Positions 28,908-37,885 are shown, counted from the stretch's first letter. The stretch: DNA of 41,544 bases from Pseudomonadota bacterium (GCA_021842465.1 JAKBZN010000021.1:1-41544), one strand, 5' to 3'. The notes: generated from the letters alone by a model not told the origin. Numbers and translations: made by a program.

Positions 28908-29750
28908 ATGCCGCCAACCATCAAATCCCCTGCCGAAATCGAGGCCATGCGCGTCGCCTGCCGCCTGGCGTCCGAAGTCCTCGATTTCATCGCCCCCCAC
29001 GTCGTCCCCGGCGTGACCACCGAACATCTGGACAAGCTCTGCCACGACTACATGGTCGACGAGCAGGGCTGCGTTCCCGCGCCCCTGCACTACGCGCCCA
29101 AGGGCTACGCCCCCTACCCCAAGTCGATCTGCACCTCGGTCAACCACCAGGTCTGTCACGGCATCCCCGGGCCGCGCGTGCTCAAGAACGGCGACATCGT
29201 CAATCTCGATATCACCGTGATCAAGGACGGCTGGCACGGCGACACCAGCCGCATGTTCTGCGTCGGCGAACCCTCGATCGCGGCGCGGCGGCTCTGCGAG
29301 GTGACCTACGAGTGCATGTGGCGGGGGATTCTCGCCGCGCGCCCCGGCGGCCACCTGGGCGACATCGGCGCGGCCATCCAGACCCATGCCGAGCGCAACG
29401 GCTACTCGGTGGTGCGCGAATTCTGCGGCCACGGCATCGGCCGGCGGTTCCACGAGGATCCGCAGGTCCTGCACTACGGCCGCCCCGGCACCCTCGACAG
29501 GATTTTCCCCGGAATGACGTTCACCATCGAGCCGATGATCAACGCCGGCCGGCGCGAGATCCGGGAACTCGGCGACGGCTGGACCATCGTCACCAAGGAC
29601 CACAGCCTTTCCGCGCAATGGGAGCATACGGTCCTCATCACCGAAACCGGAGTCGAAGTCCTGACCCTGTCGGCCCAGGCTCCGCCGCCCCCCGCGTTCG
29701 CCCAGGAGGCGATCGCCGCCCGCGCCTCGGCCATCGACGCCGCGCCATGA
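28908..29750 (+). CDS. map: Methionine aminopeptidase, type I
   Basis: 280 residues. Removes the N-terminal Met from nascent proteins. All five metal ligands are readable: the Asp pair in NLDITVIKDGWHGDTSRMF, His in CGHGIGRRFHEDP, Glu in FTIEPM and Glu in SAQWEHTVLI. The start is the ATG before PPTIKSPAEIEAM; the open frame continues upstream but only through promoter DNA. A Pro/Ala-rich tail of about 25 residues (APPPPAFAQEAIAARAS) exceeds the E. coli enzyme. It overlaps glnD by four bases (ATGA). Confidence 0.96.
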   Translation: MPPTIKSPAEIEAMRVACRLASEVLDFIAPHVVPGVTTEHLDKLCHDYMVDEQGCVPAPLHYAPKGYAPYPKSICTSVNHQVCHGIPGPRVLKNGDIVNLDITVIKDGWHGDTSRMFCVGEPSIAARRLCEVTYECMWRGILAARPGGHLGDIGAAIQTHAERNGYSVVREFCGHGIGRRFHEDPQVLHYGRPGTLDRIFPGMTFTIEPMINAGRREIRELGDGWTIVTKDHSLSAQWEHTVLITETGVEVLTLSAQAPPPPAFAQEAIAARASAIDAAP

Positions 29751-32317
29751 CCGCCAGCGCCGCGGCGACAACGAGCGCGCAACTGCGCGAACGCTGGCGG
29801 CGCGGACACCACGCCATCCTGGCCGGGATCGAGCGCGGAGGCCCGGTGCAGCCGGCGCTCCGCGGCCTGGCCCGCGTGACCGACGGCATCGTCCGCGCGG
29901 CCGCCGCGCAAACCGGGGTCTCGCGGTTTGCCGCGGTGGCGGCGATCGGCGGCTACGGCCGCGGCGAGCTCTTCCCGTACTCCGACGTCGATCTGCTGAT
30001 CGTGCCGGCGCAGCCCCCCGCGGAAGCGGAGCAGAACCGCATCGCCGCGCTCGTGCAACTGCTCTGGGATACCGGTCTTGCCGTCGGCCACGCCGTGCGC
30101 TCCCCGGAAGAGTGCGTGCAGGAAGCCCAGCGCGACGTCACCGTCTTGACCGCGCTGCTCGAAGGGCGGCAGATCTGCGGGCCGAAACCGCCCTTCCAGG
30201 CGGTCGAGGCGGCGCTGCATTCCGCGACCGACCCCCGGGCCTTCCTGCGCGCCAAGCTGCTCGAACAGCGGCAGCGCCATGCCAAGTTCGAAGACACGCC
30301 GTATTCCCTCGAGCCCAACTGCAAGGAAAGCCCCGGGGGCTTGCGCGACTTGCAGATGCTGCTCTGGGTCACCCGTGCCGCCGACCTGGGCTCGACGTGG
30401 GAGGAACTGACCCGCAACGGCCTGATCACCGTCGCGGAATGCACGGGCATCCGCAACGCCGAGCGGCTCCTGAAACAGGTCCGGGCCCATCTGCACGCGG
30501 TCGCCGGGCGGCGCGAAGACCGGCTGGTGTTCGACCTGCAGCATGCGCTCGCCGTCCGGATGGGAATCGCCGGAACCTCGGCGCGCCGCGCCAGCGAAGT
30601 GCTCATGCAGCGGGTCTACCGCGCCGCCAAGACCGTCACCCAGATCAACACCCTGGTTCTGCTCAGCATCGAGCAGCGGATGAACCCGGGGGCGGATACC
30701 CCGCCCCAGATTCTCGATGAGGCCTTCTGCACCCGCGCCGACCTGCTCGACCTGCGCGACGACGGCGTATTCGAACGCGACCCCGCGGAGATCCTGCGCG
30801 CGTTCCTCGTACTCGAACGCCACCCCGAATGCCGGTCGATGACCCCGCGCATGCTGCGCGCGATCTGGAACGCGCGCGGCCGCATCGATGGCGCGTTCCG
30901 CCGCATCCCGGCGAACCGCGCACGTTTTCTCGCCATCCTGCAGGAACCCCAGGGGGTGCTGCACACGCTGCGCCGGATGAACGACTGGTCGGTGCTGGGA
31001 CGGTACCTGCCGCCATTCCGCCGCATCGTCGGCCAGATGCAGCACGACCTCTTCCACGTCTATACCGTCGACCAGCACATCCTCATGGTCGTGCGCAACC
31101 TGCGCCGATTCGCCAGCAGCGACTACGCCCATGAGCACCCCGAGTGCAGCCAGCTCGTCGCCGATTTCGAGCGTCCCTGGCTGCTCACCATTGCCGCTCT
31201 GTTCCACGACATCGCCAAGGGCCGCGGCGGCGACCACAGCACCCTTGGCGCACGCGAGGCGCGACGCTTCTGCCTCGATCACGGCCTGTCGCAGGAAGAC
31301 ACCGCCCTGGTGGCATTCCTCGTCCAGCACCACCTCACCATGTCGCAGGTCGCGCAGAAGCAGGATCTGGCCGACCCCGCGGTGGTCGCGGAATTCGCGC
31401 AAACGGTCGGCACCGATCGGCGTCTCGTCGCGCTCTACCTGCTCACCGTGGCCGACATCCGCGGCACCAGCCCGAAGGTGTGGAATGCCTGGAAAGCCCG
31501 CCTGCTGGAAACGCTCTTTCGCCTGACCCGCCGCAGCCTCGGCGGACAGGCGCTCGGCCCTGAAGCCGAACTCGAAGGACGCAAGCGCGAAGCCCGGCGC
31601 ATCCTTGGGCTCTACGGCATTTCGGCGGCCGCGCACGAACCACTCTGGCGCGAACTCGACGTCGTCTATTTCCTGCGCAACGCGGCGCCCGACATCGCGT
31701 GGCACACCCGCTGCCTTCTCGTCCACGTGCATACCGACCGAACCATCGTCCGCACGCGCCTCGCGCCGGCGGGAGAGGGAATCGAGGTGCTGTTGTATGC
31801 GCGTGACCGCAAGGACCTGTTCCTGCGCGTATGCGGCTATTTCGAGAGCCGACGCATCAGCATCCTGGACGCCAAGATCCACACGACGCGACACGGCTAC
31901 GCGCTCGACACCTTCGTCGTCGTCGACCAGTCGCAGTCCAGCCACTTCCGCGCGCTGCTCGCAAGCGTCGAGCAGGAATTGGCAACGCGACTCACGGGCA
32001 GCGCCGAGCCCCCGCCACCCAACCCCGGCCGCCTGTCGCGCCAGTCCCGCCATTTTCCGGTATCGCCGGCGGTCTACCTGGAAGCGGAGGAACGCCCAAA
32101 CCAGTACCGGCTCTCGCTCGTCGCCACCGACCGCGTCGGCCTGCTCTACGCGGTTGCGCAGGTGCTTGCCCGTCACCATGCGGACGTGCTGACGGCGAAG
32201 ATCCTCACCCTGGGCGAGCGCGTCGAGGACGTCTTCCGGATCGAAAGCCCGACACTGGAGAATCCCCGGGCGCAACTCCAGCTCGAAAGCGAACTGCTGG
32301 AGGCGCTAGCCCCCTGA
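29747..32317 (+). CDS. glnD: Bifunctional uridylyltransferase/uridylyl-removing enzyme GlnD
   Basis: 856 residues. Senses glutamine and adds UMP to, or removes it from, PII proteins, setting nitrogen regulation. N-terminal nucleotidyltransferase: GGYGRGELFPYSDVDLLI with catalytic D80 and D82. Then the PII-uridylyltransferase helical region (EPNCKESPGGLRDLQ), the HD hydrolase with FHDIAKGRGGDHS (H487-D488), and two C-terminal ACT domains (about 675-760 and 785-856, the second QYRLSLVATDRVGLLYAVAQ). ATG at 29747 overlaps the map stop. Map-glnD divergent from rpsB is common in proteobacteria. Confidence 0.97.
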   Translation: MTASAAATTSAQLRERWRRGHHAILAGIERGGPVQPALRGLARVTDGIVRAAAAQTGVSRFAAVAAIGGYGRGELFPYSDVDLLIVPAQPPAEAEQNRIAALVQLLWDTGLAVGHAVRSPEECVQEAQRDVTVLTALLEGRQICGPKPPFQAVEAALHSATDPRAFLRAKLLEQRQRHAKFEDTPYSLEPNCKESPGGLRDLQMLLWVTRAADLGSTWEELTRNGLITVAECTGIRNAERLLKQVRAHLHAVAGRREDRLVFDLQHALAVRMGIAGTSARRASEVLMQRVYRAAKTVTQINTLVLLSIEQRMNPGADTPPQILDEAFCTRADLLDLRDDGVFERDPAEILRAFLVLERHPECRSMTPRMLRAIWNARGRIDGAFRRIPANRARFLAILQEPQGVLHTLRRMNDWSVLGRYLPPFRRIVGQMQHDLFHVYTVDQHILMVVRNLRRFASSDYAHEHPECSQLVADFERPWLLTIAALFHDIAKGRGGDHSTLGAREARRFCLDHGLSQEDTALVAFLVQHHLTMSQVAQKQDLADPAVVAEFAQTVGTDRRLVALYLLTVADIRGTSPKVWNAWKARLLETLFRLTRRSLGGQALGPEAELEGRKREARRILGLYGISAAAHEPLWRELDVVYFLRNAAPDIAWHTRCLLVHVHTDRTIVRTRLAPAGEGIEVLLYARDRKDLFLRVCGYFESRRISILDAKIHTTRHGYALDTFVVVDQSQSSHFRALLASVEQELATRLTGSAEPPPPNPGRLSRQSRHFPVSPAVYLEAEERPNQYRLSLVATDRVGLLYAVAQVLARHHADVLTAKILTLGERVEDVFRIESPTLENPRAQLQLESELLEALAP

Positions 32318-32548
32318 TCGACGGCGAACGCCGAATCCCAGCGCACCGGACCGGCCTCTTTGGCGGCTTGGCCTCCCAAGAGGGGGAGTCTCCTAAGAAG
32401 GTACAGAAAAAATACCGAATTCCGGAAACCGGGGCGCGTCGGCGATTTCCATAATCGATCGTCCTCTGCCTCGCACCGGGACGGCCGCCGGCCAGGCGGC
32501 AACCGGCCCACGGCAGGGGCGCTTGCCAACCTTTGCCGCGGGGTCCAT

Positions 32549-34855
32549 TTGCCCACCCAATCCGCCGCGCCCGCAGCGCCGCACACCGCACTCCTCGGCA
32601 ACGGAAGGCCATCCGCCGCGGTCCTGCTGGGAATGCTCGCGGTCCTGGCTCCGGCTGCGGGGACGACCGCCATCCTCGCCACCACACTGGGCTCCGGTCC
32701 GGCCCTGACCATCGGGAAGGCCGGGGTCGCGCTCTCGGCCAACGCCATGGTGATGGCCGTCGTGCTGCTGCTCTGGGACCGCTGGCGGACCGCCGGACAC
32801 GCGCGGCGCCTGCAGCAGGCCCTGCAGACGATCGGCGAAATCCACGCCGAAGCGCCGCCCTACCCGCGGCAAACGATTGCGCCGGCCGAGGCATTCCGCG
32901 ACGTCTCCCGGGAGCTGGGAATCAGCGTGGCGACCCAGGCGGCCTTGGCGCACATCGACAAGACGATTCTCGGCCCGCTCGATGTCGACGAGATCGCCCG
33001 CAGCGCCATCCGCTGCCTGCGCTGGATCGGCGGCGTGGATCTGGTCGTACTGGTGTTCAACGAGATGCCGTCGGCCCGGGATGCCCTGGTCTACACCAGC
33101 ACCTCCGATCGCCCGGAGCAGGTCGAACGCGCCCGCATCGCTGCCTCCCCCGAATGGCTCCTCGAATCCCAGACGCAGTCGTTCTCGAACTGGACGGGAA
33201 AGCCCCAACTTCCCGGAACCGCCGCCGGCTGGTACCTGGAGCACCATCCGGATGCCGTGCGCTCCTATTTCCCGATTCCCGGCAGTCGCCGGATCCGCGG
33301 CGCGGTGATCCTCGGCCGGGCGCAGGACCTCGAATTGCGCGAAGGGGAAATGGACCTGGTCAGCGACCTGATCGGGCGCCTGCGGATCGCCTGCGCGACG
33401 GTGGAACGGAATCGCCGGCTCAAGGAACTGGCGCATGCCGACGCGCTCACCGGCTTGCCCAACCGGCATGCCCTGCTCGCCACCCTCGCGAGGACCCTGG
33501 CCGAGGCACCCCAACGCAAGACCCACGTCGCCGTCCTGTTTCTCGACCTGGATCGGTTCAAGCCGGTCAACGACACCTATGGCCACGCCCTCGGAGACCA
33601 GCTGCTCCGCAGCGCCGCCGAACGGATCCGGCGCAGCGTGCGCGAGAGCGACACCGTCGCGCGCCAGGGAGGCGACGAGTTCGTCGTCGTATTGGGCGAC
33701 CTCGAATCACCCCGCGATGCCGGAGGAATCGGCCGACAGATCGTCGCCGCGCTGTCGCGGCGCTTCGAGATCGACGGGAAGGAAATTTTTGTCGGCGCCA
33801 GCGTCGGGATCGCCGTCTTTCCCGAACATGGCACCCAGCCCTCGGACCTGGTGCGCAAGGCCGACACGGCGATGTACTGGGCCAAGGCGGAAGGACGGAG
33901 CCGCCTCGCGTACTTCGACGAGCGGATGAGCGAAGAGTCCCGGCGCCGATCGTCGCTCGACAGCGAGTTGCGACGCGCGCTCGACCGGGGCGAGTTCGTG
34001 CTGCACTTCCAACCGCTGATCGAATTGCGCAGCGGACGGGTCCGCGCGGTGGAAGCCCTGCTGCGATGGCAACACCCGGAACGCGGTCTGCTGGCCCCCG
34101 ACACCTTCGTTCCGTTCGCCGAGGAGAGCGGCCTGATCGATGCGATCGGGACCTGGGTGCTCCACGAAAGCTGTCACCAGTATCGGCGCTGGCGGCAGAC
34201 CGGGGTGCCGATTCCCCGGGTCGCGATCAACGTCTCGATCACCCAGATGCGCCGATCGCACTTCGTGAACACGGTGCGCAGCGCAATGTCGGCCGCGGCG
34301 ATGGCCCCGGGTTCGCTGGAAATCGAAGCGACCGAATCCGTACTGCTGCAGGGCGACACGGCGGCCTACGAATCGATGCGTTCGCTGGCCGCCGCCGGCG
34401 TGCTCTTCACCATCGACGATTTCGGCACCGGCTACTCGTCGTTCAGCAACCTGACCAGCGTGCCGGCGCAGGTGCTCAAGCTCGATCGCAGCTTCCTCGC
34501 CGGCGCCGCGCCCGACAACGATCGCGCGACGATCGTCACCGCGATGGTGCAGATGGCGCACGCACTGAAAAAGGAGGTCGTCGCCGAGGGTGTCGAGAAC
34601 GAAACCCAGCTCGCGCTGCTGCGACACCTCGACTGCGACGTGGTGCAGGGATATCTGCTATGCCGGCCGCTGCCCGCCGCGGCGATCGCGGACTTCGTAC
34701 GCCGCCGCAACGTCGGGGAATCCGACGCGCCCGAAGCCGCGCAGCCCGTTCCCGTCGTCCCGCCACCCATGTTCCCCCCCACCGTACCGGGTTCCCCCGA
34801 CAGCGACAGCGACGATGACGACGACGATTGGAGTCTGACCGTCCCGATGGTCTGA
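32549..34855 (+). CDS. Membrane GAF-like/GGDEF/EAL c-di-GMP protein with Asp-rich tail
   Basis: 768 residues if the TTG at 32549 is the start; the frame stays open back to a TTG at 32360 and no start has a strong ribosome binding site, so the N-terminus is uncertain. Two hydrophobic spans (about 22-80) precede a GAF-like sensor (about 115-285), then GGDEF (374-378) with an intact RESD inhibitory site five residues before it, and EAL (502-504). Phosphodiesterase residues are present: INVSI, EATES, DDFGTGYSS, LKLDRSF and AEGVEN. The last ~45 residues are Pro-rich and then acidic (PDSDSDDDDDDW), absent from ordinary members. It lies downstream of glnD with a 231-base gap that holds no gene but has an AT-rich patch (GGTACAGAAAAAATACC, 32399-32415). 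Confidence 0.9.
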   Translation: MPTQSAAPAAPHTALLGNGRPSAAVLLGMLAVLAPAAGTTAILATTLGSGPALTIGKAGVALSANAMVMAVVLLLWDRWRTAGHARRLQQALQTIGEIHAEAPPYPRQTIAPAEAFRDVSRELGISVATQAALAHIDKTILGPLDVDEIARSAIRCLRWIGGVDLVVLVFNEMPSARDALVYTSTSDRPEQVERARIAASPEWLLESQTQSFSNWTGKPQLPGTAAGWYLEHHPDAVRSYFPIPGSRRIRGAVILGRAQDLELREGEMDLVSDLIGRLRIACATVERNRRLKELAHADALTGLPNRHALLATLARTLAEAPQRKTHVAVLFLDLDRFKPVNDTYGHALGDQLLRSAAERIRRSVRESDTVARQGGDEFVVVLGDLESPRDAGGIGRQIVAALSRRFEIDGKEIFVGASVGIAVFPEHGTQPSDLVRKADTAMYWAKAEGRSRLAYFDERMSEESRRRSSLDSELRRALDRGEFVLHFQPLIELRSGRVRAVEALLRWQHPERGLLAPDTFVPFAEESGLIDAIGTWVLHESCHQYRRWRQTGVPIPRVAINVSITQMRRSHFVNTVRSAMSAAAMAPGSLEIEATESVLLQGDTAAYESMRSLAAAGVLFTIDDFGTGYSSFSNLTSVPAQVLKLDRSFLAGAAPDNDRATIVTAMVQMAHALKKEVVAEGVENETQLALLRHLDCDVVQGYLLCRPLPAAAIADFVRRRNVGESDAPEAAQPVPVVPPPMFPPTVPGSPDSDSDDDDDDWSLTVPMV

Positions 34856-34872
34856 CGCTTCGCACCTGGGAC

Positions 34873-34901
34873 GGCGGCGGGCGCCTCCCGGCGCCGCCGC
34901 C
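34873..34901. terminator. GC-rich hairpin between converging transcripts
   Basis: GGCGGCGGGCGCC and GGCGCCGCCGCC form about 12 base pairs with one bulged G around a short TCCC loop. It lies between the stop of the GGDEF/EAL gene (34855) and the stop of the convergent small membrane protein gene (34915), so it can serve both. No T-run is present on either side. Confidence 0.6.
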
Positions 34902-34914
34902 TGACTCCGCCCGG

Positions 34915-35148
34915 CTAGCGCAGTCCGAGCAGCGGGAAAATGTAGTACCAGGTCACCAGGCCCGCGACGACGTTGAACACCACCGCGGCGATCAACATAT
35001 CCCGCCAGAACCGGAACCAGTCGATCTTCCCCGCAATGGCGCGGCCGCCCGCCCGACCACCCGGCATCGTTCCCGCCGCCCGCCGGGATTGCCCGGCGGC
35101 CGCGCCTTCCATCATCCGCTCCATGTTTCGCTCCTCCGCCGTCGCCAT
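34915..35148 (-). CDS. Small membrane protein, 77 residues
   Basis: Begins directly after the stop of the preceding 36-residue gene (TGA then ATG with no gap), so the two are one operon. An N-terminal soluble part rich in Glu, Arg, Gly and Met (MATAEERNMERMMEGAAAGQ) is followed by a Lys/Asp/Trp stretch (KIDWFRFWRDM) and a single hydrophobic span (LIAAVVFNVVAGLVTWYYIF) near the C-terminus. I do not recognise it. The gene ends at the shared hairpin. The operon is divergent from an unknown membrane protein and a MocR regulator, which probably control or work with it. Confidence 0.65.
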   Translation of the reverse strand: MATAEERNMERMMEGAAAGQSRRAAGTMPGGRAGGRAIAGKIDWFRFWRDMLIAAVVFNVVAGLVTWYYIFPLLGLR

Positions 35149-35259
35149 TCACTTTTCCAGCCGTTCGATCCAGCGGTCGATCACGCCGATCCGCTGCAAC
35201 ACGAAAAACAACACGATTCCGATCACGAACCCGATGCTCAATGCGTGGGCAATTGCCAT
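35149..35259 (-). CDS. Small membrane protein, 36 residues
   Basis: The ATG at 35259 is preceded by a near-perfect AAAGGAG Shine-Dalgarno six bases upstream. The peptide has one hydrophobic span (ALSIGFVIGIVLFFVLQRIG) followed by an amphipathic, charged end VIDRWIERLEK, a layout seen in small subunits or anchors of membrane complexes. It is too short for most gene finders. It leads a two-gene operon with the 77-residue protein and shares a divergent promoter with the MocR cluster. The function is unknown. Confidence 0.65.
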   Translation of the reverse strand: MAIAHALSIGFVIGIVLFFVLQRIGVIDRWIERLEK

Positions 35260-35303
35260 TTCCGTCTCCTTTCCGGTTCCCTGTCGACGAACACCAAAAA
35301 CAT

Positions 35304-35351
35304 AATGCATACAATTCTCGATCATTGTTGCATTATTGTATTGCATACATT
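35304..35351. promoter_or_regulatory. AT-rich divergent promoter with GntR/MocR-type operator
   Basis: In the 186-base gap, TGTAT (35337-35341), TGC, ATACA (35345-35349) is a perfect palindrome. TGCATACA recurs as a direct repeat at 35306-35313 and 35342-35349, 36 bases apart. A possible plus-strand promoter is TTGCAT (35329-35334) and TACCAT (35351-35356), 16 bases apart, with the palindrome in the spacer. GntR-family regulators often bind TGTAT/ATACA dyads, and MocR proteins often bind repeated half-sites near their own promoter. Confidence 0.55.
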
Positions 35352-35445
35352 ACCATCACAAAAGCCAAAACGGAAGCGAATTGTTTCCGAAGACCCGATC
35401 AAAAACCGGAACCCTCGTCGGTTCGACAGGAAAAAGGAGTGCGCC

Positions 35446-35949
35446 ATGACGATGGAACAAGCAGCAGAACAGACACCGCCCCCGGTCGCCCCGCCGGACT
35501 GGGCTTCGCAACATCGGGTCGCGGCGGGGATCGCCGCGGTTCTGGCCGGTATGGCGGTAGGAGCGCTGGGAGACTGGATCTCGGGGGTGCGCCTCGAAAT
35601 CTTTCAGGGGATGTCGACCTTCACCCCGGCGTGGATGGGAGACGTGTTCGTCGTGAACTTCGTCGTCGGTCTGGTGGTCGCCGCGATCTTCGGGCGCCAC
35701 GCCAAGTGGCTGGCGATCGTGCCGCCCCTGCTCCTGCGGTCGATCAGCTATCTCCACCTGTATTTGACGATGCCGCACCCGGACTTCTTCCTCAACCTGC
35801 ACCTGTTCTACTGGGGGCCGACGCTGATCCTTGCGGTGGAGTGCGCGAATCTCGGCGCGATCCTCGGCGAGGTCCGGAAAGGGGTCTATCGCCGCAAGCC
35901 CTACAATCCCGCCGACTTGTCGCCCCGACCGGACGCCCCCCTTTCATGA
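35446..35949 (+). CDS. Unknown polytopic membrane protein, 167 residues
   Basis: ATG at 35446 with a perfect AAAAAGGAG upstream. After a Pro/Gln-rich cytoplasmic start (MTMEQAAEQTPPPVAPPDW) there are about four hydrophobic segments: AAGIAAVLAGMAVGALGDW, MGDVFVVNFVVGLVVAAIF, AKWLAIVPPLLLRSISYLHL and FYWGPTLILAVECANLGAIL. A His/Pro/Tyr-rich turn (YLTMPHPDFFLNLHLFYW) between the last two may bind a metal or ligand. A basic tail follows. Its stop overlaps the MocR start by four bases (ATGA). I do not recognise the family. Regulator coupling suggests a dedicated response gene. Confidence 0.8.
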   Translation: MTMEQAAEQTPPPVAPPDWASQHRVAAGIAAVLAGMAVGALGDWISGVRLEIFQGMSTFTPAWMGDVFVVNFVVGLVVAAIFGRHAKWLAIVPPLLLRSISYLHLYLTMPHPDFFLNLHLFYWGPTLILAVECANLGAILGEVRKGVYRRKPYNPADLSPRPDAPLS

Positions 35950-37337
35950 CCGACGCCGCCCCCCACTGGCTGCCCGCCCGACTCTCGACCGACAAGCCGG
36001 CATACCTGGCGATCGCCGACGCGATCGCCGACGACATCCGTCAAGGCCGGCTCCGTCCCGAGGACCGCCTGCCGCCGCAGCGGCAACTGGCCGAAGCGAT
36101 CGGGCTGAACTTCTCGACGGTCAGCCGCGCATACACCGAGGCACAACGGCGCGGACTGATCGAGTCCCGGGTCGGCCACGGCAGTTTCATTCGCGCCGAC
36201 GCCAGCCCCCGCACCCCGGCCGGCCGCGGCAATGCGACCATCGACATGTCGATGAACCTGCCGCCGGAGCCGGACGATCCCGTCTTGCTGGCAAAGATGG
36301 GGGCAGCCTTCGAACGGATCGCGACCGACGTCCGTCCGCTGTTGCGCTACCAGCCGTTCGGCGGGCACGACTACGACCGGGACGCGGCGGCGCAATGGCT
36401 GGCTCGGCGCGGAATCCGGGCGCCGCTCGAACGGATCCTGATCTGCGCCGGCACCCATAGCGCGCTCGACGCGCTGTTCGCGATGCTTACCCCGGGAACC
36501 GACGGCATCCTTTGCGACCCGCTGACGTACACCGGTGTGCGCGCAATCGCGGCGGTCCGTGGCATCCCGCTCATTCCGCTGGCGGCCGACGCCGACGGCA
36601 TTACCCCGGACTCGCTGGACCGCGCCTGCCGGACGCATCGGCCCGCGGCGCTCTACTGCAACCCGACGCTGCAGAACCCGACCACGATCACGCAATCGGC
36701 GGCCCGCCGGCGCGCTGTCGTCGACGTGGCGGAGCGGCATCGACTCCCGATCATCGAGGACGACATCTACGGAATGCTGCCGCCGGACCCGCCGCCGTCC
36801 TACGCCGAACTGGCACCCGATCGCACCTATTCGATCTCGGGCCTCTCGAAAACACTGGGAGCCGGCTTGCGCCTGGCCTACCTCGTCCTACCGGACGAAC
36901 GGGCCGCCACCCGCGCGACGGCCGTGCTGCGGGCAACGACGGTCATGGCCTCGCCGATCACCACCGCGGTCGCAACCGACTGGATCCAGAGCGGCGTCGC
37001 AGCCGAGCTGGTCGCGTTCCTCCGCGCGGAATCGCAAGCGCGCCAGGAAATCGCCGCGACGGCCCTCGCCGGCGCCGACGTGCTCGCGGCACCGCACGGG
37101 TTTCACCTCTGGCTCACCCTTCCCCACGGCTTCAGCCGCGTCAACTTCGCCTCGAACCTGCGCAACAGTGGAATCGGCATCGCAACCAGCGACGCGTTCT
37201 GCGTCGGTGCGACGCCCCCGGAAGCAGTGCGCCTCTGCATCGGCGGCACCGCCAGCCGCGACCAGATTCGGCACGCATTCGAAATCGTCGCCGCGACCCT
37301 GTCGCAAGCGGCGGCGATGGTTTCGACGATCGTCTAA
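35946..37337 (+). CDS. MocR-type regulator (GntR HTH plus aminotransferase domain)
   Basis: 463 residues. The N-terminal winged helix (about 15-80) has PPQRQLAEAIGLNFSTVSRAY and GLIESRVGHGSF. The rest is a fold-type I aminotransferase domain that in MocR proteins binds PLP as an effector site: GTHSALDALFAML, LYCNPTLQNPTT, IEDDIYGMLPP, and the Schiff-base Lys at about 302 in SISGLSKTLGAGLRLAY. It is translationally coupled to the membrane protein upstream and probably represses or activates the divergent promoter it shares with the two small membrane protein genes. The effector is unknown. Confidence 0.9.
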   Translation: MTDAAPHWLPARLSTDKPAYLAIADAIADDIRQGRLRPEDRLPPQRQLAEAIGLNFSTVSRAYTEAQRRGLIESRVGHGSFIRADASPRTPAGRGNATIDMSMNLPPEPDDPVLLAKMGAAFERIATDVRPLLRYQPFGGHDYDRDAAAQWLARRGIRAPLERILICAGTHSALDALFAMLTPGTDGILCDPLTYTGVRAIAAVRGIPLIPLAADADGITPDSLDRACRTHRPAALYCNPTLQNPTTITQSAARRRAVVDVAERHRLPIIEDDIYGMLPPDPPPSYAELAPDRTYSISGLSKTLGAGLRLAYLVLPDERAATRATAVLRATTVMASPITTAVATDWIQSGVAAELVAFLRAESQARQEIAATALAGADVLAAPHGFHLWLTLPHGFSRVNFASNLRNSGIGIATSDAFCVGATPPEAVRLCIGGTASRDQIRHAFEIVAATLSQAAAMVSTIV

Positions 37338-37465
37338 TCCTGCTTCCGCCCGCCTGGATCAGCAGACCGATCTGCAACGGCTGCCATGGCCGCATAGCGC
37401 TACGTCTGGCGCCCATCCAAAATGGGAGGATTGCCCGGGCACGGACGGAACCGGCCCGCGTCCCT

Positions 37466-37885
37466 TCACGAAAACCAGCGAAGGAACGCCGCCGCGGTCA
37501 GGGCGGTTGCCCCGAACCCGAATGTGGCGATCGGGAAGAAAAGCGAAGGACCCTGCGGTCCCCCGCTTTTCCGGAACCCGATGAATGCGACGACCAGACC
37601 GAGAACGGCACAGACGATTTTCACCCACAAGGCGATGACGGCGACCCCGTGGATATCGGGGAGCTGGCCGTAGAACGAAAGCGTGGCGATGCCAAACATG
37701 ACACCGCTGGCCCCTTGCACCGCCCAGACGATCGTCAAAATCAAAAAGACCGTCCGTTGGGTGATTTCCCTGTTCAACCCCTGCAAGATTCCGTAGGCCG
37801 ACAATCCGAGCACGGCCGCGGCACCGAAATTATGAACGACCTGATTCAGCGCATAGGCGAGCTGATGAAACACGCGACGCCTCAC
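37466..37885 (-). CDS. Unknown polytopic membrane protein, 139 residues
   Basis: Starts with GTG at 37885, overlapping the stop of the upstream secreted protein (GTGA), so the two are translationally coupled. Four hydrophobic segments are visible: FGAAAVLGLSAYGIL, RTVFLILTIVWAVQGASGVM, VIALWVKIVCAVLGLVVAFI and a C-terminal FPIATFGFGATALTAAAFL. A His-containing start (FHQLAYALNQVVHNF) and loop (LPDIHGV) could ligate metal or heme. The layout, four spans with His near the first, is seen in small cytochrome-b-like and CopD-like proteins, but no family is recognised. Confidence 0.75.
   Translation of the reverse strand: MRRRVFHQLAYALNQVVHNFGAAAVLGLSAYGILQGLNREITQRTVFLILTIVWAVQGASGVMFGIATLSFYGQLPDIHGVAVIALWVKIVCAVLGLVVAFIGFRKSGGPQGPSLFFPIATFGFGATALTAAAFLRWFS

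Noticed and set aside
28805-29746. Extension of the glnD frame upstream of 29747
   Set aside because: It is the shadow of map; the GlnD start fits the ATGA overlap.
32318-32548. c-di-GMP riboswitch upstream of the third GGDEF/EAL gene
   Set aside because: No GEMM-like conserved core could be found; only a weak GGTA/TACC pairing around an A-run.
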